A stretch of 64,000 nucleotides of DNA from assembly GCF_036013645.1 (NCBI RefSeq), contig NZ_CP107869.1:7812001-7876000 (forward strand), in the 5' to 3' direction. Within the stretch, counting starts at the first letter, position 1, and each line of letters opens with the position of its first letter. The translations under genes were made by a program, and so were the position numbers. Below are positions 18,664 to 27,380 of the stretch, piece after piece. Under the pieces are notes generated by a model. That model worked only from the letters and a program-made list of their open reading frames with translations, was not told the origin of the DNA and ran no database searches. Source of the stretch: Streptomyces sp. NBC_00490 (GTDB taxonomy: Bacteria > Actinomycetota > Actinomycetes > Streptomycetales > Streptomycetaceae).

Positions 18664-20664
18664 ATGGGGATCATGGGTGGGACGGATGAACTCGTAGAAC
18701 TGCTGGGGCGGGCCGGGCTGGAGGTCGTGGGGGAGCGGCGGGTCGAGCAGGTGCTGCCGACCCCGTTCGCGTGGTGCCATGTCGCCGAGCGGGAGGCGGA
18801 GCCGGCCGTGGCGGTGGGCTCCGATCGGGCCGACGCGGTCGCCGAGATCAACGCTCAGTGGTTCCGGCTGGCGTCCGAGACGGGGATCCTCGGCGAGGAC
18901 AGGGTGTTCCTCGTCCATGCCGGGTGCGCGTCCCGGCGGTGGACACGGGTCCGGCTCGCCGCCGACTGGGATCTCGCCGGGGTGCTCGGGGAGCGGCCCG
19001 GGCAGCCGGAGTTCCTCACCATGTCGCCGGACGGGGACACCCTGCTGGGCGTCACGACCGAGGAGCGCGCCGTCCGGCTGGTCGCCGTCGACCGGATCAG
19101 GGAGCGGCAGGAGGAGGCCGCGCGGCTTGCGGGCCGGGAGACGGCGCAGGACCGGGCGGCCGCCTGGGAGTCGCTGTTCCAGGGTCCGAGGCCCTCGGAG
19201 GAGGTGATCGACGCCTGGGCGAGCGGGCTCTCGCTCAACGGGGCCACCCCGAAGGAGCTGCGGTCCCAGCTGGTCGACAGGTCTTCGTATGCGATGTACA
19301 GCGCATTGTCGACAGAAGCCCTGGACGCGGCCTTGACCCATCCGGACTCGGATCGGCGGATGCGGGCGGCCGAGCACCAGAACATCACTCCCGAGCAGTG
19401 GGACCGGCTGATCCTCGCCGAGCAGGACGAGCGCCAACGCTGGTTGCTCACCTTGATCGCCGCCGAGCGCTGGGCCGAACTCGACGAAGGCACCTGCCGC
19501 AGACTCGCCACCGACCCGTCCCCGCGCGTCCGCTCCGAGACGGCCCGCCTCAAGACCTTGCCGCCCGACGTGTCGGTCGCGCTGGCCGCCGATCCCGACG
19601 GCGGCGTGCGGGCCGTGGCCTGTCTGACGGCCTGGCCCCATCTCGACGCCGCCGCACAGGAAGCGCTCCTGGCCGATCCGCACGGCACCGTGCGCGTCCG
19701 CGCCCGGCTGCTGCACCACCGGCAACACCCCATGCCCCGTGCCGTGTTCGAGATCCAGGAGATCCAGGAGGTCCAGGACATCCGCCGCCAGGCACTGGAG
19801 ACGTGCCGCCTGGAGCGGAGCCTGGCCGAACACCTGGCACGGCACGGCACACCGGACGAACGCCGCTCGCTGGCACGCAACCCGCGCCTGGACCCGGACC
19901 TCGTCGCCCTCCTCGCCGAGGACCCCGATGCCGACGTGCGCTACGTCGTGGCGCAGCGGGCCGACCTCACCGAGGAGCAACGCGCGCGCATCGACTTCGA
20001 GTTCGACCTGAGCCAGCACTCCTGGGCCCTCGACTGGGTCGTCGCCCTCCACGAGGACGAGGACGCCATGCGCCGCCTGGCCGCCTCCTGCCACCCGCTC
20101 ATCCGCAGAAGCGTCGCCCGCGCCCGCCGTCTGCCGCCGGACGTCGTCGCACGCCTGGCCCGGGACGAGGACCGCGTCGTCCAGCTCTTCCTGGCCGAGT
20201 CCTGCGACGACGCGCCCGCCGACATGCTCCTGAGGGTGTGGCAGTGGTGGACCGGCAGCCTCAGCTCCCCCGACCGGCCGCGCGCCCACCCCAACTTCCC
20301 CCGCCACGGCCTCCTGCGGTACGCCGACGACCCCAGCCCCCGCATGCGCCAACTGGCTCTGGACGACCCGCGGTCCACGCCCGAGCTGGTGGAACGGCTC
20401 AGCAGGGACCCCGACGAGGAGGTTCGCTACCGCGCCGCCACCGACCCCCGGCTCTCGGCGGCGGGCGCCGCGCGGCTGCTGGAGGATCCCCACGAGCACA
20501 TCCGGCATGCCGCCGCGCTCCACCCCCGGTTGCCGGTCCGGCTCCTGGTCATGCTGCTGCGGACGGGCACCGGCAACGCGGAGACGGCGGCCCGGAATCC
20601 GGCGCTGCCCGCCGACGTCGTACGCCGGATGGTCGGCATACTCACCGCCGGGGCAGCCGACTGA
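18664..20664 (+). CDS. Leucine-rich-variant/HEAT-like repeat protein
   Basis: A 666-residue protein with no signal peptide or membrane helix. Residues 1-180 form a unique N-terminal region. From about 210 to the end runs a solenoid of 22-26-residue LRV/HEAT-like repeats with units such as RNPRLDPDLVALLAEDPDAD, DPDEEVRYRAATDPRLSA and ALHPRLPVRLLVML. LRV proteins can bind an N-terminal iron-sulfur cluster, but no suitable cysteine cluster is visible here. The repeats suggest a protein-binding scaffold of unknown partner. Two ATGs (18664 and 18673) are possible. It follows the DUF2264 gene by 15 bases, so co-transcription is likely although no functional link is evident. Its 3' end overlaps the converging membrane-protein gene by 23 bases. 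Confidence 0.75.
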   Translation: MGIMGGTDELVELLGRAGLEVVGERRVEQVLPTPFAWCHVAEREAEPAVAVGSDRADAVAEINAQWFRLASETGILGEDRVFLVHAGCASRRWTRVRLAADWDLAGVLGERPGQPEFLTMSPDGDTLLGVTTEERAVRLVAVDRIRERQEEAARLAGRETAQDRAAAWESLFQGPRPSEEVIDAWASGLSLNGATPKELRSQLVDRSSYAMYSALSTEALDAALTHPDSDRRMRAAEHQNITPEQWDRLILAEQDERQRWLLTLIAAERWAELDEGTCRRLATDPSPRVRSETARLKTLPPDVSVALAADPDGGVRAVACLTAWPHLDAAAQEALLADPHGTVRVRARLLHHRQHPMPRAVFEIQEIQEVQDIRRQALETCRLERSLAEHLARHGTPDERRSLARNPRLDPDLVALLAEDPDADVRYVVAQRADLTEEQRARIDFEFDLSQHSWALDWVVALHEDEDAMRRLAASCHPLIRRSVARARRLPPDVVARLARDEDRVVQLFLAESCDDAPADMLLRVWQWWTGSLSSPDRPRAHPNFPRHGLLRYADDPSPRMRQLALDDPRSTPELVERLSRDPDEEVRYRAATDPRLSAAGAARLLEDPHEHIRHAAALHPRLPVRLLVMLLRTGTGNAETAARNPALPADVVRRMVGILTAGAAD

Positions 20665-21046
20665 CCGCGACGAAAGTCGCCATGGCCACCAGCGTCCACA
20701 GGGCGTCGATGCCGTACTCGCCCCACAGCGAGCCGGAGGAAGGCACCGAGGCGTGGGCGAGCTCGCTCACGCCCACGCCGGACGCCAGGGCGGCCACGAA
20801 GGCGGGCCGGCCGTGGCGTACCCCCTCGGACACGTCGTCCAGCAGGCTCAGCAGCGCCACCGTCATCATCACGAAGGGGGCCTCCTCCTCCCAGCCGAGA
20901 GCCGCACACAGCGCCCCGAGCGCCAGGCAGAACAGCCAGACCCGCACGGTGGGCCACACCGGGGCGGGAGGATGCGGCTCATCCGGCGGAAGCCTGAGGA
21001 AACGCTGTACAACCCGCTTGAACCGCTTGAACCGTTCGCCGGACAT
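20642..21046 (-). CDS. Small membrane protein of unknown function
   Basis: A 134-residue protein with a basic N-terminus (MSGERFKRFKRVVQRF) and about four hydrophobic segments: VWLFCLALGALCAALG, FVMMTVALLSLLDD, FVAALASGVGVSELA and ALWTLVAMATFVAVS. I do not recognise a family. The ATG at 21046 has GGGAGGT upstream; an in-frame GTG at 21079 is an alternative. It converges on the LRV-repeat gene with a 23-base overlap of 3' ends. Confidence 0.7.
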   Translation of the reverse strand: MSGERFKRFKRVVQRFLRLPPDEPHPPAPVWPTVRVWLFCLALGALCAALGWEEEAPFVMMTVALLSLLDDVSEGVRHGRPAFVAALASGVGVSELAHASVPSSGSLWGEYGIDALWTLVAMATFVAVSRLPRR

Positions 21047-21117
21047 CGCACCGACCTCCCCCGTCCGCGTGCATCGCACCTAGGAGACACGCCGGACGGG
21101 GAGGTGGTTGTACGCGT

Positions 21118-22500
21118 TCAGGGAGCCAGGCGGCTGATCTTCAGCGTCTTGGTCGTCGGGGACGCCCCGGTGAGGGCGGTCGCGTACGACGGGGTGACGG
21201 GCACGGACGCCCAGGTCAGCGCGCCGTCCTTCTGGACCGCGATGTCACCGGTGATCCGGGTGTTCACGATCTTGTCCGCGCCCTGGAACTTGCCGTTCCA
21301 GTCGATGAGCCGCAGATGAGTGCCCGCGAAGGTGCCGGTGCAGGTGCCGGCCGTGCACCGGGCGTTCTTGACGGACTCCCAGGAGAGCAGGAGCCGGTCC
21401 TTGCCGTACGGGGCGAGGCGGACGTTGACGTGATCCGTGCCCTTGGTGGTGGAGAGGTAGACCGCCTTGCCGGGACCGGAGTCGCGGTTCTTCATGAACG
21501 CGACGGCGACCTGGTGGGTGCCGGTCTTCGGCGTGACGCTCCAGCCGCGCCCGCTGGAGTCGTCGGGGTTCTTCTTGGCCGACGCGGCACCGCGGGAGGC
21601 GAAGGCGGTGGCGTAGCGGCCGGTGGCGGACTTCACCAGGTCGCCCGTACGGCCCGCGAACGTACCGCCGCAGTAGCCCGCCCAGCACTGCTCGCGCTGC
21701 ACGACCGGCGCGACGTCGGGGGCGCCGATACCGGTGGACACGAACAGGCCCGAGCGCCAGTCGTCGAAGCACAGGGAGGTGAAGGCGCCGGACGTCTCGG
21801 GGTGCAGGGCGATGCCCTCGTTGTGGCTGCAGCCCCAACTCCAGCCGCCGCTCAGCTTCTTGCCCGTGCCGCTGAGGTACGACAGTTTGTCGCCGAAGTG
21901 CCCGTCGGCGAAGCCGCCCGCGCCGTGGACCACGAAGTAGGCGCCGTACTTGGTGCCGTTCCAGGTGAGTTGTCCGTCCAGGGTGGGGGACGTGTCGTGG
22001 GTGGCGGTGCCGGTGAGCTTGGTCTGGAAGGTCTTCGTGCCGTTCGTGTAGCGGACGATCGCGGCCGCCGTCTCCTTCCACTTGTTGGTGTCGGCGACCC
22101 GGGTGAGCAGCGCGAACCCGTTGTTGTGCGCGACCAGCCCGCCGACCTCCTTGGCGCCCTCGACGATCGTGTCCGCGCCCGAACGCTTGCCGGCCGCCGT
22201 CAGCGGTGTGACGTGGATGCCGTCGGAGGCGGGCCAGGCCACCCGCAGGGTGCCGTTCGGGGCGGCCGCCGTCGCCGTGCGCGTCCACTCCCGGCTGTTG
22301 TTGTAACCCGCCGACAGATAGGGGAACTTGGCGGACAGGGACACCGTGGTCGTGGACACGGTGAGCCCGGTGGCCGTGCTCGCCCCGGCGGTCGCGTACC
22401 AGGCGCCGACGAGCGCGGCCGTGGCGGCGAGCCCCGCGATCAGCGGCTTGCGGGCGCCCCGGACACGGCGGTGGCGCGTGGTGCGTGGTGCTGAAGTCAT
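21118..22500 (-). CDS. Secreted protein of unknown function, probable beta-propeller
   Basis: A 460-residue exported protein. The basic N-terminus RHRRVRGARKPLIAG leads into one hydrophobic helix (LAATAALVGAWYATAG), a signal peptide or membrane anchor. The rest is beta-rich, with repeated short blade-like segments (LSYLSGTGKKLSG, VYLSTTKGTDHVNVRLAPYG, LRLIDWNGKFQGADKIVN) and several cysteines in pairs (EQCWAGYCGG, NARCTAGTCTG) that could form disulfides outside the cell. No catalytic motif is recognised. I chose the ATG at 22500 because the N-region then begins with the basic stretch; the frame is open further upstream. It stands alone between the small membrane protein and a VOC gene. Confidence 0.72.
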   Translation of the reverse strand: MTSAPRTTRHRRVRGARKPLIAGLAATAALVGAWYATAGASTATGLTVSTTTVSLSAKFPYLSAGYNNSREWTRTATAAAPNGTLRVAWPASDGIHVTPLTAAGKRSGADTIVEGAKEVGGLVAHNNGFALLTRVADTNKWKETAAAIVRYTNGTKTFQTKLTGTATHDTSPTLDGQLTWNGTKYGAYFVVHGAGGFADGHFGDKLSYLSGTGKKLSGGWSWGCSHNEGIALHPETSGAFTSLCFDDWRSGLFVSTGIGAPDVAPVVQREQCWAGYCGGTFAGRTGDLVKSATGRYATAFASRGAASAKKNPDDSSGRGWSVTPKTGTHQVAVAFMKNRDSGPGKAVYLSTTKGTDHVNVRLAPYGKDRLLLSWESVKNARCTAGTCTGTFAGTHLRLIDWNGKFQGADKIVNTRITGDIAVQKDGALTWASVPVTPSYATALTGASPTTKTLKISRLAP

Positions 22501-22600
22501 GCCCTGATGTGGCCACGGCCGGAGGAATGGTTGCCGCGCGCGTCGATCTCTTCGAAAAGCGCATTGATCTCCGCGAAGGCGCTGCACGAGAATCCGCCGT

Positions 22601-22969
22601 ATGACTTCCGCCATCCGTCATACGACGATCGACTGCGCCGACGCCTACGCCCTCGCCGGTTTCTGGTCCGAGGTCCTCGGTCTGCCGCTGCACGAGGACG
22701 ACCATCCCGGTGACGAGGAGGCGCTGATCGAGGCCGCGGGTCTGCTCTTCGTCACCGTTCCGGAGCCCAAGACGGCCAAGAACCGGCTCCACTTCGACAT
22801 CCAGCCGCAGGACCGCACCCGTGACGAGGAGGTCGAGCGGCTGCTCGGGCTGGGCGCCAAGCTCTTCGACGACCGGCGCAAGCCGGACGGTACGGGATGG
22901 GCGGTGCTGGCCGATCCGGAGGGCAACGAGTTCTGTGTGGAGCGCAGTGCGGCGGAGCGCGGAGCGTAG
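22601..22969 (+). CDS. VOC-family protein (glyoxalase/bleomycin-resistance fold)
   Basis: A 122-residue single VOC domain. It has the two beta-alpha-beta-beta-beta halves, with the hallmark LHFDIQPQD metal-side strand, ERLLGLGAKLFDD helix and DPEGNEFCVER C-terminal strand carrying the Glu ligand. Such proteins of the glyoxalase-like type are common in Streptomyces and their substrates are mostly unknown. The same signature occurs twice in the double-domain protein at 25060-25782. It is divergent from the secreted protein gene with a 100-base gap. Confidence 0.85.
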   Translation: MTSAIRHTTIDCADAYALAGFWSEVLGLPLHEDDHPGDEEALIEAAGLLFVTVPEPKTAKNRLHFDIQPQDRTRDEEVERLLGLGAKLFDDRRKPDGTGWAVLADPEGNEFCVERSAAERGA

Positions 22970-23027
22970 CGGGCCCCTCGGGGACACTTCGGCGAGCGCC
23001 GAACCGACACCCTTCTAGCGTGCCGGT

Positions 23028-23486
23028 ATGACCGAGAACCCGCAGGAAACCCCCGCCCTGGCCGTCACCGGGATGGTCGACCACGTGCTCGCCCTGGCCG
23101 CGACCTGGACCGCCTGGGACGGCAGGATGTACGAGACCGACGGCCGTGTCTACACCCCGCACAAGGCGATCCGCCGGGTCGCCGACCACCTCGTCGACCA
23201 TCTCGCGGAGATGGAGGCCCGGCTGGCGGGTGTGGACCCCCGGCCGGACCACTGGCACGCCTCGGCGATCACGACCGGGGCGGACCTGGCGCCCTTCACC
23301 CAGGAGGACCTGGACGAGGCCCGCAGCCGTCTGGACCGGCTGGCCCGGATCTGGGCCGCCCGCCTGAACGCGCTCACCGAGCGCGAACTCGACGACTCTC
23401 CCGGCGAGGGCTGGAGCTTCCGTGAACTCGCCCTCCACCTCCGGGAATCGACGTACTACGCGGACGCGGTGGGCGACCTGTCGTGA
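23028..23486 (+). CDS. DinB-like helical-bundle protein (tentative)
   Basis: A 152-residue all-helical protein. TPHKAIRRVADHLVDHLAEM and WSFRELALHLRESTYYADAV resemble the four-helix DinB/YfiT bundle, in which three His residues bind a divalent metal; His49, His57 and His61 are in helix positions that could do so. The family includes thiol-dependent transferases, but this member is divergent and no substrate can be named. Its last 31 bases overlap the 3' end of the converging alpha/beta-hydrolase gene. It follows the VOC gene by 58 bases in the same direction. Confidence 0.7.
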   Translation: MTENPQETPALAVTGMVDHVLALAATWTAWDGRMYETDGRVYTPHKAIRRVADHLVDHLAEMEARLAGVDPRPDHWHASAITTGADLAPFTQEDLDEARSRLDRLARIWAARLNALTERELDDSPGEGWSFRELALHLRESTYYADAVGDLS

Positions 23487-24283
23487 CCGCGCTCGCCGAA
23501 CCCCACCACGCCGACGAGATGTTCGGCGAAGGCGTCGGGATGCTGGGCGACGCCGAGGTGTCCGCCGGGGAACTCGGCGAAGGCGGTCCCGGTCCGCCGG
23601 GCAGTGAACTCCGCAGTGCGGTAGAGGAGTTGGCCGCGCGAGTCGCTGCCGGCCGCGAGGGTGAGAGCGGCGGAGGCGAGGGCGGTGAGATCGAGGTCGT
23701 AGGAGGTGAAGGGGACCAGGACGTGCGCGAGGGTGAGCGCCAAGGGATTGCCCAACTCCTCTTGCCGGGTGAGGGGTTGACCCACCAGGGGCGCCTCCGC
23801 GGCCGGGGCGGGCTGGTCGGTGAGCCCGGCGGTCATCCGCGCGGCGGCGGCTCGCAGCCCAGCCCTGCGGTAGGTGTCGACCACCTCCCGGAACATGGCC
23901 CGGTGCCGGTGCCCGTCCGGGAGTACGCCCACACAGGGCGGCTCGTGCGCGACGACGTGCCGCAACCGCTCCGGGTGCCGGGCGAGCAGGTCGAGGGCGA
24001 CGACGGCGCCGGCGCTGGTGCCGAGGACGTACGCGGTGTCGTCGTCGGCGAGGACGCTGTCGAGCACCCGTCGGGCGCTGTCGCTCCAGTCCTCGACGCG
24101 CTGGTCGTCGACGGGTGAGCCGAGCCGGCCGTGGGCCAGGCCGAGCGGGTCATGGACGACGACGGTGAACCGGTCGGCGAGTGCCTCGGTCAGCGGACCG
24201 AGCCCCATGGGGTGGCCCGCCCCGCCGGGGATGATCAGCAGCACGGGACCGCTGCCGTGGACGTCGTAGTAGAGGTCGGTCAC
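23456..24283 (-). CDS. Alpha/beta-hydrolase
   Basis: A 275-residue alpha/beta-hydrolase fold protein. Visible elements are the oxyanion-loop strand LLIIPGGAGHPMGLG, the nucleophile elbow VLGTSAGAVVALDLLA (Ser near residue 90), the cap region and the C-terminal FPGGHLGVAQHPDAF with the catalytic His. The ATG overlaps the last four bases of the TetR gene (ATGA), so the two are co-transcribed and the regulator probably responds to a substrate or product of this hydrolase. The substrate is unknown. The 3' end overlaps the DinB-like gene. Confidence 0.88.
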   Translation of the reverse strand: MTDLYYDVHGSGPVLLIIPGGAGHPMGLGPLTEALADRFTVVVHDPLGLAHGRLGSPVDDQRVEDWSDSARRVLDSVLADDDTAYVLGTSAGAVVALDLLARHPERLRHVVAHEPPCVGVLPDGHRHRAMFREVVDTYRRAGLRAAAARMTAGLTDQPAPAAEAPLVGQPLTRQEELGNPLALTLAHVLVPFTSYDLDLTALASAALTLAAGSDSRGQLLYRTAEFTARRTGTAFAEFPGGHLGVAQHPDAFAEHLVGVVGFGERGHDRSPTASA

Positions 24284-24864
24284 TCTTCCTCGCTCTCCTC
24301 GCGGGGCCAGTTCTGCAGCAGGACGTGCAGGGCGTCGATGGCGCGTTTCCAGGACTTCTGTACATCACGGGGGGCGCCGAAGCCGCCGCTCGCCTCCAGT
24401 GCGCAGTAGCCGTGGAAGGTGCTGCGCAGCAGGCGTACGGCGTCGGTGAGGTCGGGTTCCTCGAGGCCGTAGGCGCGGAGCATGCCGTAGGTGATCTCGG
24501 TGGTGCGGCGCAGGCCGGGGGAGTCGGCGACGAGGGCCTGGTCGATACGGATCTGGGTGGCCGCGTACCGCCCCGGGCGCTCCAGCGCGTACTCCCGGTA
24601 GGCCCCGGCGAACGCGGCCAGCGCGTCCTTCCCGGCCCGCCCCGCCACGGCGACGGCGATCCGGTCGATCATCTCGCCCCCGGCGAGCAGCGCGACCCGG
24701 GTCCGCAGGTCCTGAAGGTTCCTGACGTGCGAGTACAGGCTCGCGTCCTTCACCCCGAAGTGCCGCGCCAGCGCGGAGAGGGTGACGTTCTCGAACCCGA
24801 CCTCGTCGGCGAGGTCGGCGGCGGCCGCGGTGAGGCGGTCGGGGGTGATTCCTGCGCGGGCCAT
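24280..24864 (-). CDS. TetR-family regulator (WHG-domain type)
   Basis: A 194-residue repressor. The N-terminal helix-turn-helix is FENVTLSALARHFGVKDASL with the recognition helix KDASLYSHV, and the C-terminal ligand domain is of the TetR_C_33/WHG kind (FHGYCALEASGGFG). The ATG at 24864 has CCGGAG upstream and starts at the usual distance before the HTH; an ATG at 24927 adds a non-homologous leader. It is the first gene of a two-gene operon with the overlapping hydrolase. A CCTAG-N5-CTAGG repeat about 43 bases upstream is a candidate autoregulatory site. Confidence 0.88.
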   Translation of the reverse strand: MARAGITPDRLTAAAADLADEVGFENVTLSALARHFGVKDASLYSHVRNLQDLRTRVALLAGGEMIDRIAVAVAGRAGKDALAAFAGAYREYALERPGRYAATQIRIDQALVADSPGLRRTTEITYGMLRAYGLEEPDLTDAVRLLRSTFHGYCALEASGGFGAPRDVQKSWKRAIDALHVLLQNWPREESEEE

Positions 24865-24906
24865 GGGGCTCCGGGGTGCCGAAGGGAAACCTGGACTGTT
24901 CAGAAA

Positions 24907-24921
24907 CCTAGGGTCTCTAGG
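24907..24921. promoter_or_regulatory. Candidate TetR operator
   Basis: CCTAG and CTAGG form perfect 5-base arms around GGTCT, 43-57 bases upstream of the TetR start. The position suits an operator overlapping the promoter. Confidence 0.45.
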
Positions 24922-25059
24922 TCGCATGCTAGTACACGAAGGTCACGTCGAATATTGGGCTGCGCGCGATGCCGGCTCGCCCCTAGGCTTCCGCCCCGGG
25001 GAGCCGGCGAGGCGTCCTGTCGGCAGTGGCCGGGCAGCGGATCGGGAATGCGCGGGGCT

Positions 25060-25782
25060 ATGACTTGTCAACTGTTCGCGATGTGTTTCGGTGCGAGTGA
25101 GCCACGGAGTCTCGCGGGATTCTGGTCCGGGGTCCTGGGGCGGGAGCTGATCGACGACCCGCACGACGGAATCGCGCTGCTGCCCGCCGAGGAGCACGGG
25201 TTCCGGCTCCGCTTCCTTCCGACGCAGGAGAAGAAGGTCGGCCAGAACCAGATGCACTTCGACCTGACGAGCGCGTATCCGGAGCAGCAGCAGGAGACGG
25301 TGGACCGGGCGTTGCGACTCGGCGCGCGGCACATCGATGTCGGCCAACTCCCGGAGGAGGGGCACGTGGTGCTCGCCGACCCCGAGGGCAACGAGTTCTG
25401 TGTGATCCCGGCGGGCAACAACTTCCTCGCCGACACCGCGTTCATCGGAGCGCTGGCCGGCGACGGTTCGCAGGCGGTGGGGTACTTCTGGAGCGAGGCG
25501 CTGGGCTGGCCGCTGGTCTGGGACCAGGACGAGGAGACCGCGATCCAGTCGCCGCACGGCGGGACGAAGATCACCTGGGGCGGCCCGCCGGTCGCGCCGA
25601 AGACGGGCCGGAACCGACTGCACTTCGACCTCGCGCCACCCGTCGGCGGTGACCAGCGGACCGAGGTCGAGCGTCTCCTCGCCCTCGGCGCCGAGCTCGC
25701 CGACACCGACCCGGGCGAGACCGGCAGGGTCGAGATGCTCGACCCCGACGGCAACGAGTTCTGTGTACTGACGCCCCGGTAG
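25060..25782 (+). CDS. Tandem VOC-domain protein
   Basis: A 240-residue protein made of two VOC domains. The first (about 5-118) ends VLADPEGNEFCVIPAG, and the second (about 125-240) ends MLDPDGNEFCVLTPR. Each has the mid-domain strand (MHFDLTS and LHFDLAP). The domains resemble the single-domain protein at 22601-22969, so they are likely paralogues. Function is unknown; glyoxalase-like or resistance-type binding is the family default. The ATG at 25060 (after GCGGGGCT) was preferred over the ATG at 25048, but both fit. The frame upstream is open because it lies antisense to the TetR gene. Confidence 0.82.
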   Translation: MTCQLFAMCFGASEPRSLAGFWSGVLGRELIDDPHDGIALLPAEEHGFRLRFLPTQEKKVGQNQMHFDLTSAYPEQQQETVDRALRLGARHIDVGQLPEEGHVVLADPEGNEFCVIPAGNNFLADTAFIGALAGDGSQAVGYFWSEALGWPLVWDQDEETAIQSPHGGTKITWGGPPVAPKTGRNRLHFDLAPPVGGDQRTEVERLLALGAELADTDPGETGRVEMLDPDGNEFCVLTPR

Positions 25783-25822
25783 CGCGGGCCGCGGCTCAGG
25801 CCGACCACTTGGGGCGGACCGG

Positions 25823-26293
25823 ATGGCGTACGACCTGAAAGCAGTGATCGCCGAAGAGGAGTCGCTGCGCCGCGCGGCGCGGGACCTGCCCGCCGCCCGG
25901 ACGGCGTCGCTCGGACAGGGCCTGGCCCTGATGCCGATGACGCACACCCTGTTCGAGTCCGTCGCGCTCGGCGGGGGCGGGGGCGCGCTGGGGTTCTCCC
26001 GGTTGCCGGAGCCGTTCGCGAAGACCGTCGCGGCCTGGTCGGCCGGCGGCCCGGTGGCCTATGTGGAAGCCGAGTACTTCGGCGGCGTGGGCGAGCAGCG
26101 GGCCGTGGTCCGGGACGGCGGCACCGTCGTGCTGGGACCGCTGGGGGTGGAGGAGGGGGAGCCCTTTCCCCCTGACGGCGGCCCGGTCTCCCGAGCGCTG
26201 CGGCGGCTGGGGGCCGTGGCGGGGCCCGCCGAGGACGAGTTCTCCGCCGTAGGACTGGAGCGGCATCGGCACGGCGGGGCGTGGATCGTCTGA
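25823..26293 (+). CDS. Conserved hypothetical protein
   Basis: A 156-residue protein beginning MAYDLKAVIAEEESLRRAAR. It has a Gly-rich turn (LGGGGGALGF) and a strand-rich second half. No family, signal peptide or membrane segment is recognised. Codon use matches its neighbours and the start is well defined, so it is probably real. It follows the tandem VOC gene by 40 bases and may share its transcript. Confidence 0.65.
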   Translation: MAYDLKAVIAEEESLRRAARDLPAARTASLGQGLALMPMTHTLFESVALGGGGGALGFSRLPEPFAKTVAAWSAGGPVAYVEAEYFGGVGEQRAVVRDGGTVVLGPLGVEEGEPFPPDGGPVSRALRRLGAVAGPAEDEFSAVGLERHRHGGAWIV

Positions 26294-26430
26294 TACGCCT
26301 GATACGTCGGCCCGCCGTCGCGAGTCCCGGATGCCGCTGGCGGTGAACACGCCCGTCAGCGAAGCCTGTTGACCCGGTCGCCGCGGATCCCGGAGACCGG
26401 GCGAACCCTGCGGAACCGCCGGGTTCAGCT

Positions 26431-26733
26431 GTGGGCGGCGCCCACTTCCTGGTGGGCCTCGGGGTGATGTGGTTCGACGTCAACCTCAACTCCCGCCAGA
26501 CCGCGGTGACTCCGGACGCCCTGCGCAGCCGCGTGACCGGCGCGTTCGGCACCGTCAACTACGGCGTACGCCCCCTCGGCGCACTCACCGGAGGGGCGCT
26601 CGTCCCGGTCGCCGTCGGCGGAGTGCTGTCGGTGCTGTGGCTGCTGCCGTCGCCGATACCGCGGATCCGCTCCCTGGCGGACCTCCCGGCCGACCAGTCG
26701 TTGCAGAGCGCCGGGTTGAGCCCGTGCGGGTAG
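26431..26733 (+). pseudogene. Remnant of an MFS transporter C-terminus
   Basis: A 100-codon frame whose product matches the end of drug-exporter-type MFS proteins: NSRQTAVTPDALRSRVTGAF, then GVRPLGALTGGAL, then a last helix VGGVLSVLWLLPSPI followed by RIRSLADLP. In intact proteins this follows ten or eleven helices that are absent here. About ten residues between the last two helices also seem to be missing. The stretch 26294-26430 upstream shows no further transporter sequence. It is best read as a deletion relic rather than a working gene. Confidence 0.6.
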
Positions 26734-26764
26734 TCAACCCGCTCGGGCACACCACAGGAAACGG

Positions 26765-27334
26765 CTACTCCTGGGGGCCGCGGTCACCTTCCGTCGACGC
26801 CCCCACCCGGCAGGGTGCCGTCAACGCGTCCAGCGCGCGCCACACGGCACCCTCCTTCTCGTGGTCGAACTCCAGGAGCGTGCCGTCGGGCGCGGACACG
26901 GTGTACGACACCGGCTGCGACGACAGGGCGCCCCACGACTCGTACCGATGCACCAGGGCGAGGATGCGGCCGCAGCCCTCGCACCGCATCCACGGCACCA
27001 GCGCCATGCCGTCCCTGTCGACCGGCTCCAATCCCTCGAGAACCCGCAACCGCCCCTGAGAACCGGGCAGGTCGACGATGTCCGTGGCGAGCTGGTCCCA
27101 CACCCCCCACTGCGAGGCCATCGCCGCGAGTTCGGCCCGTGCCGGGTCGTCCACGGACAGCTCCAGCTCGAACAACCGGTCCACCAGCTGGAAGAGGCCG
27201 CCCTCCTGCTCGCCGATGTCCCAGCACGCCTGGATCAGCTCCACGTCCTCGGGGCCCGGCAGCAGCCCGGCGAGCCGGGACCAGACGACCCCCTCGGCGG
27301 CGTACGCCCGCACCCGTTCCTCTCGCTCGTCCAT
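26765..27334 (-). CDS. Conserved hypothetical protein with a CxxC motif
   Basis: A 189-residue soluble protein that opens MDEREERVRAYAAEGVVWSR. The N-terminal half is helical and acidic; the second half contains MRCEGCGRILALVHRYESWG, a zinc-knuckle-like CxxC. No family is recognised. It lies tail-to-tail with the MFS remnant and 46 bases upstream of the ABC permease in the same direction, though any functional link is uncertain. Confidence 0.65.
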   Translation of the reverse strand: MDEREERVRAYAAEGVVWSRLAGLLPGPEDVELIQACWDIGEQEGGLFQLVDRLFELELSVDDPARAELAAMASQWGVWDQLATDIVDLPGSQGRLRVLEGLEPVDRDGMALVPWMRCEGCGRILALVHRYESWGALSSQPVSYTVSAPDGTLLEFDHEKEGAVWRALDALTAPCRVGASTEGDRGPQE

Positions 27335-27380
27335 CGCGCCCGAGCCTAGCTCCCGGCCAGGACCACCCGTGCGGTCCCTT

